In this document: positions 25,837-31,654 of the stretch, in pieces | Layout of the letters: the number at the start of each line of letters is the position of its first letter | Position numbering within the stretch: position 1 is the stretch's first letter | From: Verrucomicrobiota bacterium | GTDB lineage: Bacteria > Verrucomicrobiota > Verrucomicrobiia > Opitutales > UBA953 | Assembly (NCBI GenBank): GCA_030831965.1 | Contig: JAURJZ010000032.1 | Coordinates: 1-58,297, forward strand | Reading direction: 5' to 3' | DNA length: 58,297 bases | Notes under the pieces: model-generated | Seen by the model: only the letters and a program-made list of their open reading frames with translations | Databases searched by the model: none | What the model was told of the DNA's origin: nothing | Position numbers and translations under genes: made by a program

Positions 25837-26994
25837 ATGTCGCCCGCGGCCCCCATCCTCCTCGTCGGCGTCGGCGGCGCCGGCTCCTCCCTCGTCGGCC
25901 GCCTGGCGGGCTCCCTCCCCGGCACCGTGCGCTGCCTCGCCGTCGACGCCGACGCCGCCGCCCTCGCCGCCTCCGGCGTCGCCGACCAGGTCCAGCTCGG
26001 CCGCTCCTCCCTGCGCGGCCTGGGCGCGGGCGGCGAGACCCGGCTCGGGTCCGACGCCGCGGAGGCCGAGACCGCCGAGCTCCGCCGGCGCCTCGCCGGC
26101 GCTCCCGTCGTCGTGCTCGTCGCCGGCCTGGGCGGCGGCATCGGCGGCGGCGCCACCCCCGTCCTCGCAGCCCTCGCCGCCGAGGCCGGCGCCACCGTCC
26201 TCGCCCTCGCGACGCTGCCCTTCTCGCACGAGGGCGAGCGCCGGCTCGCCTCGGCCCGCGACGCCCTCGTCGCCCTCCACCGCGCCGCCCACGGCACCGT
26301 CGTCCTTCGCAACGACGCCCTCCTCCAGCTCGCCCCCGCCTCCGCGCCCGTCTCCGAGCTCTTTGCCGAGACCGGGCGCTGGATCTCCGCCGCGATCGAG
26401 GCCATCTCCGGGTTCTTCGCCGAGGGCGCCCTCCTTCCCCTCGACCCCGGCGCCCTTCGCTCCCTGCTGCCCGCCCCCGGCTCGCGCGCGGCCTTCTCCA
26501 CCGGACGCGCCGAGGGCGAGGGCGCCGTGCTCGCCGCCGCGCGCGCCGCCCTCGCCTCGCCCCTCCACCCCCACGGCCCCGAGGCCGGCCGCCACGAGCA
26601 TCTTCTCGTCCAGGTGGTGGGCGGCCCCGGCCTCACCACCGGCGACTGCCAGGCCGCCGTCGCCGCGCTCCGATCCGAGCTCGGCGGCGACCGCATCACC
26701 CTGCTCGGGGCCCGCATCGACGCGGCCGATCCCGCCTCCGCCCGGGTCTCCTTCCTCGCCGCCAGCCCCGCGCCCGTCGCCCCCGCCCCGGCTCCCGCCC
26801 CCTCGCCGTCGCCCCGCGGCCGCAAGGGCGCGCGCGCCGCCGCCCCCTCGCCCCAGCAGCTCTTCAGCTTCGCCCAGGAGGAGAACCTGCGCCGCGGCCT
26901 CTTCGGCACCAGCGCGCCCAATCTCTTCAACGGCGAGGATGTCGACGTGCCCACCTACCTCCGCAAGGGCATCCGGCTGCCTTCCGCGGACTGA
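25837..26994 (+). CDS. ftsZ: Divergent FtsZ with degraded GTPase motifs
   Basis: 385 residues; tubulin-like by position, length and framework. The T1 loop 'VGVGGAGSSL' (10-19) replaces GVGGGGGNAV. GLGAGGETRLG (61-71) matches the T3 region, GGGIGGG (99-105) replaces the GGGTGTG signature, and 'PFSHEGERR' (128-136) matches PFxFEGxxR. The T7 synergy loop normally reads NxDFADV; here it is PLDPGAL (201-207), keeping only the central Asp203 and losing the Asn and the final catalytic Asp. After a Pro/Ala linker (about 313-340) the C-terminal peptide 'EDVDVPTYLRKG' is intact, so FtsA binding should persist. Known FtsZ biology predicts poor GTP hydrolysis. No second ftsZ is in the window. Confidence 0.88.
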   Translation: MSPAAPILLVGVGGAGSSLVGRLAGSLPGTVRCLAVDADAAALAASGVADQVQLGRSSLRGLGAGGETRLGSDAAEAETAELRRRLAGAPVVVLVAGLGGGIGGGATPVLAALAAEAGATVLALATLPFSHEGERRLASARDALVALHRAAHGTVVLRNDALLQLAPASAPVSELFAETGRWISAAIEAISGFFAEGALLPLDPGALRSLLPAPGSRAAFSTGRAEGEGAVLAAARAALASPLHPHGPEAGRHEHLLVQVVGGPGLTTGDCQAAVAALRSELGGDRITLLGARIDAADPASARVSFLAASPAPVAPAPAPAPSPSPRGRKGARAAAPSPQQLFSFAQEENLRRGLFGTSAPNLFNGEDVDVPTYLRKGIRLPSAD

Positions 26995-27003
26995 CTTCCC
27001 CGG

Positions 27004-27031
27004 TTGCGCGCCGCCGCGTCGCGCCTAGGTT
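27004..27031 (+). promoter_or_regulatory. Candidate sufS promoter with almost no leader
   Basis: TTGCGC (27004-27009), a 16-base spacer, then TAGGTT (27026-27031). The -10-like box ends 6 bases before the sufS ATG, so transcription would begin at or next to the start codon. There is no Shine-Dalgarno. This is a motif match by eye only. Confidence 0.4.
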
Positions 27032-27037
27032 GCCCCC

Positions 27038-28258
<1,221 letters not shown>

Positions 28259-28261
28259 CCC

Positions 28262-28720
28262 TCAGCGGGTCCCGACGTAGTCCATGTAGTCGTCCAGCAG
28301 CGTCCGCAGGGCGCGCCGGACCGCGTCGTCCGTCCTGTCCCCCGGCTCCATCGTGAAGTGTCGCAGCCTCGGCGGCCGCCGGAAGCGCTCCGCCGTCGGC
28401 AGGTTCAGCTGGATGTGCAGGTAGACGAGCCCCGTGCGCAGGTCCTCCGCCCTCGCGTGGTAATCCAGCGCCAGGGGATTCCACCACGCCCCCATCGTCG
28501 CCATCGCCTGCCGCATCTCGGCCTCCTCGAACAGCTCGCGTTTCCGCGGCTTGCCCTGCCTCGCCGCCGCCTCCTCCTGCTCGAACAGCGCCTGCTGCAC
28601 GATCCGCCCGTAGCTCAGCGCCGCCTCCCGTGCGTGCCAGCGCATCGCCAGCGCCCCCGCGATGAGCGCGAGGAGGGCGAGCAGGGCGTGGCGGGCGAAC
28701 CTGGACCGGCGGCGGCGCAT
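28262..28720 (-). CDS. Small membrane-anchored protein, unknown function
   Basis: 152 residues: a very basic N-terminus (RRRRSR), one hydrophobic helix (about 10-26, ARHALLALLALIAGALA), then a soluble Glu/Arg-rich helical region and a C-terminal 'RTDDAVRRALRTLLDDYMDYVG'. No family is recognised. It lies 31 bases downstream of the DUF2851 gene on the same strand and is probably co-transcribed with it. Confidence 0.6.
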   Translation of the reverse strand: MRRRRSRFARHALLALLALIAGALAMRWHAREAALSYGRIVQQALFEQEEAAARQGKPRKRELFEEAEMRQAMATMGAWWNPLALDYHARAEDLRTGLVYLHIQLNLPTAERFRRPPRLRHFTMEPGDRTDDAVRRALRTLLDDYMDYVGTR

Positions 28721-28751
28721 GCCCGACCCTTGGCCCGGCCGCCGTCCCCCT

Positions 28752-29840
28752 TCAACCCTTTCCTCCCCGGCCCAGCGTGTGCAACATGCCCTGCACCTGC
28801 CAGTTGCGCGCCCTCCCGGCCATTCCCAGCCGGCCGCGCGCCGCCTCCAGGTCGTCCGGTCTCAGGCCGGCCGGCCATTCGAGCCAGGTTTCCCGCAGCT
28901 CCGCCCCGCCCAGCGGCAGGAGCGCGTCCGTCGCCAGCGTGTCGGCCAGCGAGACGGGCAGGGCGCCGCCCAGGACGCCGTCCGACAAGCCCGCGCGCGC
29001 GCCCCGCCCCCGGGCCGCCTCCCCGAGCCACCGCGCCAGCCGTTCCGGCCAGTCCGGGCGGGCCCGGCACAGCTCCGCGTACGTCTCCAGCCGCCGGTGC
29101 GGGTGCCCGGCGGGCCTCACGCCGTGCAGGCGCCACCGCCCCGTCTGCTCCAGGTAGAGCCGAGACGGATCGGCCGTCGCGAACGCCGCCGCGTCGTGGC
29201 TCAGGCCCAGGGCCGCCATCGGCGCCCGGTTTCCCCCGTGCCCCATCGCCTCCAGCGCGGCGCGATGGCAGGTCGCCGCCCAGCCGTCCGCGCCCAACCG
29301 CCGCGCCAAGGCGCCCGCCTTGGCGTCAAACCGCTCCCGCGCCCGGCGACGCAGGTCGCGCTCCAGGTCCGGGTTGCCCTCGCGGACGAGCCGCCCGATC
29401 TCCGCATCCCTTCCCCTCAGCTCGAGCAGCGCGTCGTGCTCGGCCGCCCCCTCCAGGTCCTCCGGGAGCAGCGGCAGCAGCTCGATCACCTCCGGGGCCG
29501 CGCCTTGGCAGGTGCGCACCGGCTCGGCCGGCCCCAGCAGGACGGCGTGCAGGATGACACCCCGGAACGCCGGGTCGCGCCCGTGACCGTGCTCGCGCCA
29601 GCCCGACGAGCGCAGGTCGATCTCCACGTCGCCCCGCACCCGCGCGCCGTCCACGCGCAGCTCCGCCCCCAGGAAGTCGGGCCCGCCCAGCCGGTTCCAC
29701 CTTCCGGGCTCGAGAATCTCCACCACGGCGCCCGAGGCGGCTCGCGCCGGCGTCGCGATGCGCCCCTCGGCCCAGAGCCGTTGGATCGCCCGCTCCGCCG
29801 CGGGGAAGAGGGGCAGGGGGGTCTCGCCACGCTCGGCCAT
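28752..29840 (-). CDS. DUF2851 family protein
   Basis: 362 residues from the ATG at 29840. The N-terminal 150 residues follow the DUF2851 pattern: 'ERAIQRLWAEGRIAT', 'ILEPGRWNRLGGPDFLGAELRVDG..VRGDVEIDLRSSGWREHGHGRDPAFRGVILHAV'. The GPDF, DVEI and SSGW/H blocks are diagnostic. The C-terminal part is helical and Arg-rich. Members are common in Bacteroidetes and Verrucomicrobia and their function is unknown; the DVEIH-like core hints at a nuclease-type fold, which is inference. This is one of few genes here with a Shine-Dalgarno-like AGGA, about 7 bases before the start. An upstream extension to 29969 is possible but would cross unrelated DNA. Confidence 0.78.
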   Translation of the reverse strand: MAERGETPLPLFPAAERAIQRLWAEGRIATPARAASGAVVEILEPGRWNRLGGPDFLGAELRVDGARVRGDVEIDLRSSGWREHGHGRDPAFRGVILHAVLLGPAEPVRTCQGAAPEVIELLPLLPEDLEGAAEHDALLELRGRDAEIGRLVREGNPDLERDLRRRARERFDAKAGALARRLGADGWAATCHRAALEAMGHGGNRAPMAALGLSHDAAAFATADPSRLYLEQTGRWRLHGVRPAGHPHRRLETYAELCRARPDWPERLARWLGEAARGRGARAGLSDGVLGGALPVSLADTLATDALLPLGGAELRETWLEWPAGLRPDDLEAARGRLGMAGRARNWQVQGMLHTLGRGGKG

Positions 29841-29958
29841 GTTTTTTCCTGTCCGACGCTGCGCCCTGTGGCGAAACCGGAGATGCCTCAGGCGATCCTG
29901 GGCGATTGACCCCGGAGATCGGCGGCTGCTTGGTCCCCTCTCGGGAATCCCGCCGCAC

Positions 29959-29980
29959 GTCCAAGTCATTCTGCTTGGAC
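29959..29980. repeat. Inverted repeat upstream of tRNA-Ser
   Basis: GTCCAAG (29959-29965) and CTTGGAC (29974-29980) are perfect complements around 8 bases. They lie 33 bases before the tRNA. No T run follows, so this is not a terminator on either strand. It could be an operator or a remnant; nothing else supports a role. Confidence 0.45.
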
Positions 29981-30012
29981 TCCCCGCCTGCCCCGGCCAA
30001 GATGCGCCTCAC

Positions 30013-30102
30013 GGAGAGGTGGCAGAGTGGTCGATTGCACCTGACTTGAAATCAGGCGAGCCCGCGAGGGTTCCGGGGGTTCGAATCCCTCCCTCTCCGC
30101 CA
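30013..30102 (+). tRNA. tRNA-Ser (UGA)
   Basis: Acceptor stem GGAGAGG (30013-30019) pairs with CCTCTCC (30092-30098); G discriminator at 30099 and an encoded CCA at 30100-30102. Anticodon stem CCTGA/TCAGG (30040-30044 and 30052-30056) encloses loop CTTGAAA with anticodon TGA at 30047-30049. A long variable arm (class II) and T-loop GTTCGAATC are present. It decodes UCA and by wobble UCG/UCU. Its last 19 bases plus 5 more are repeated 142 bases downstream (see repeat). Confidence 0.97.
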
Positions 30103-30107
30103 GCCTT
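30084..30107. repeat. 24-bp direct repeat, copy 1 (3' end of tRNA-Ser)
   Basis: Bases 30084-30107 span the 3' half of the T arm, the acceptor strand, CCA and 5 flanking bases. The same 24 bases recur exactly at 30226-30249. Duplication of a tRNA 3' end is the usual footprint of site-specific integration (attL/attR), but no integrase lies between the copies. Confidence 0.9.
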
Positions 30108-30225
30108 CGCCAGGCCCATCGCTCGCCCGGGGAGGGATGAGAACCTCGGTTCGGTGAGGCCGCAGGCCGAACAGGCAATCCGAAGGATTGGGCCGCAGGC
30201 CCGTAGCCGCGCCAGCGGCGCAGCC
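30108..30225. other. Mini-hairpin array between the tRNA-end repeats
   Basis: 118 bases with at least four consecutive short perfect hairpins. They are GGCC-GCA-GGCC (30158-30168), CAATCC-GAA-GGATTG (30176-30190), GGGCC-GCA-GGCCC (30190-30202) and GCCGC-GCCA-GCGGC (30206-30219). A longer pair, GTTCGG/CCGAAC (30149-30154 and 30167-30172), encloses the first. No gene is present. It could be a non-autonomous mobile repeat or a small structured RNA processed with the tRNA transcript. I do not recognise it as a known family. Confidence 0.6.
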
Positions 30226-30249
30226 AATCCCTCCCTCTCCGCCAGCCTT
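30226..30249. repeat. 24-bp direct repeat, copy 2
   Basis: Identical to 30084-30107. It carries the tRNA-Ser 3' acceptor strand and CCA without the rest of a tRNA, so it is not a functional gene. The minus-strand membrane-protein frame loses its natural sequence exactly here. Confidence 0.9.
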
Positions 30250-30472
30250 GACCGGGAGCCCCCATGGGCCAAGCCAATCCCAGGAAGTCGAGCTCGTGGA
30301 TGAATTCCCCGAAGGCGACAAAGAAGCCGCACAGCATCATGAAGAAGCAGGCAACCCGCCACTTCGCGAAGCGCTCCCCGAGCTTCCCGAAGTGAGGGAG
30401 AAGCACGGCGCCGTTGACCACCGCCAGCAGGCCGATGACCAGATCCGCGATGCGTATCGGGGGCAGTTCCAC
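30250..30472 (-). pseudogene. Small two-helix membrane protein gene, 3' end replaced by the tRNA-derived repeat
   Basis: From a GTG at 30472 the frame encodes about 74 plausible residues: two hydrophobic helices (about 8-28, IADLVIGLLAVVNGAVLLPHF, and about 38-56) and the loop 'GEFIHELDFLGLAWPMGAPGQG'. It then enters the 24-bp repeat, the hairpin array and finally the antisense of tRNA-Ser, with no stop until 29966. The tail is clearly not a real protein sequence. I infer a gene truncated by the event that copied the tRNA end. A less likely view is an intact short gene whose stop was lost. The family is not recognised. Confidence 0.55.
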
Positions 30473-30556
30473 CGCCTAAGCCTCGCCGGGCTCCCGGCAA
30501 ACTCCACCTTGGTTGGCGGACCTCTCCGTGTCGCCGTCGCGGCGCTCGGGGTCCGC

Positions 30557-31573
30557 TCAGGATCCCCAGCTCCAGCGCTCGGGCACCCAGGCGAAATGGT
30601 CTCCCTTGGGCACCACCGTGCCCAGGCCGGGCCAGGGGATGTGGAACGCGAAGGCCCGCGCCCTGGCCGCGGCGATGCGCTTGAACAGCTTCCGCCGGCT
30701 GGCGATCGCCACCTCGTGGTCGTGGTCGAGCGCGATCGTCCAGCCCGTGTCCTCGAACATCAGCTGGTGGTGGTGGACCATGTCGCTGAGATGCACCAGC
30801 GACTCCCCGCCCGAGCGGATCTCGTAGCAGGCGTGGCCCGCGGTGTGTCCGGGCGCCGCGAGGATCTCCACCGCGTCGTGCCAGCGCCGGTCGCCGTCGC
30901 GCACCGCCTCGAGCCGTCCGTGGCGCTCCAGGATGTCCAGGCACTTCCGGGCCTGCCTGACCATGTTGGGCAGAGGCTTGCGGTCGCGCCTCGTCTTGGA
31001 GAAGTCCGGCTCCGGCGCGCGCCAGAAATCGATCTCCTCCCGCAGGGCGTAGACCTTCGCGTTGGGAAAGGTCGGCTTGTCGCCGTCCACGAAGCCGTCG
31101 AGGTGGTCGCTGTGCCCGTGGCTGAGGAAGCCGGCCGTCACCTGCTCGCGCCTGATGCCCAGCGCGGCCAGCCCCTCCTCCATCCAGCCGAACTGGACCC
31201 AGGGGTGCCGCGCCCCGAAGCCCGCGTCGACCAGCGCGACCTCGTCGCCCTTCCTCAGCCCGAGGATGTTGATGTAGAGGGGCAGGGCGTCCGTCCGCTC
31301 CCGCCCCGCCTCGAGCGTCGCCTTCATGCGCGGACGGTCCGACTCCGGGTGCATCAGCCCCAGGCCCTCCTTGAACAGCATGTGCCCGTCGCTGATCGAG
31401 AACGCCTCGAGCTCCCCGACCTTGAACTTGTAGACGTAGGGGTTGGGAGGGCGCTTCGCCGCGACCGGCTTGGCCTCCTGGCCGGCGAGCCTGGGAGCGC
31501 CGGCCGCGAGGCCGGCCAGCCCGAGGGCGGCGGTGCCGAGAAAATCGCGTCGGGAGGGTCGGGGCGGGGTCAT
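30557..31573 (-). CDS. Tat-exported metallo-beta-lactamase-fold hydrolase
   Basis: 338 residues from the ATG at 31573. The twin-arginine signal 'SRRDFLGTAALGLAGLAAGA' (7-26) implies folded export. The MBL fold metal motifs are HGHSDH (152-157), 'APGHTAGH' (about 241-248) and 'VHLSDMVHHH', with the usual strand 'VALVDAGFG' at 112-120. Such proteins hydrolyse lactones, phosphodiesters or similar substrates; the substrate cannot be told from sequence. Methyl parathion hydrolase/AttM-like lactonase relatives are a fair guess. It is divergent from the cytochrome gene at 31655, and the 81-base gap between them holds a large inverted repeat. Confidence 0.85.
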   Translation of the reverse strand: MTPPRPSRRDFLGTAALGLAGLAAGAPRLAGQEAKPVAAKRPPNPYVYKFKVGELEAFSISDGHMLFKEGLGLMHPESDRPRMKATLEAGRERTDALPLYINILGLRKGDEVALVDAGFGARHPWVQFGWMEEGLAALGIRREQVTAGFLSHGHSDHLDGFVDGDKPTFPNAKVYALREEIDFWRAPEPDFSKTRRDRKPLPNMVRQARKCLDILERHGRLEAVRDGDRRWHDAVEILAAPGHTAGHACYEIRSGGESLVHLSDMVHHHQLMFEDTGWTIALDHDHEVAIASRRKLFKRIAAARARAFAFHIPWPGLGTVVPKGDHFAWVPERWSWGS

Positions 31574-31600
31574 GGGAATGAGGCATAGAGCGTCCGTCCG

Positions 31601-31633
31601 CGTCCGAGGTTCCCTCTTGCGGAACCTCGGACG
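31601..31633. repeat. Perfect 13-bp-arm inverted repeat between divergent genes
   Basis: CGTCCGAGGTTCC (31601-31613) and GGAACCTCGGACG (31621-31633) are exact complements around CTCTTGC. It sits midway between the MBL gene start (31573) and the cytochrome gene start (31655). No T tract follows on either strand, so an operator for a dimeric regulator, or an attenuator, is likelier than a terminator. The left arm is preceded by further CGTCCG copies (31591-31596 region). Confidence 0.75.
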
Positions 31634-31643
31634 GCGACTCTTG

Positions 31644-31649
31644 TAATAC
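31644..31649 (+). promoter_or_regulatory. Candidate -10 element of the DUF1549/DUF1553 cytochrome gene
   Basis: TAATAC, a good -10 match, ends 5 bases before the GTG start at 31655 and 11 bases after the inverted repeat. A -35 is not clear (TTGCGG at 31617-31622 is 21 bases away). If it is used, the mRNA is leaderless. Confidence 0.4.
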
Positions 31650-31654
31650 CCTCC

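Noticed and set aside
30009-30102. Minus-strand peptides such as GGIRTPGTLAGSPDF across tRNA-Ser
   Set aside because: This is the well-known spurious translation of an antisense tRNA-Ser gene, not a protein.
30158-30219. CRISPR-like repeats in the hairpin array
   Set aside because: The units are short palindromes of different sequence without equal repeats and unique spacers, and no cas genes are present.
30013-30249. A second tRNA gene at the downstream repeat
   Set aside because: Copy 2 holds only the 3' acceptor strand and part of the T arm; there is no D arm, anticodon arm or 5' acceptor strand.
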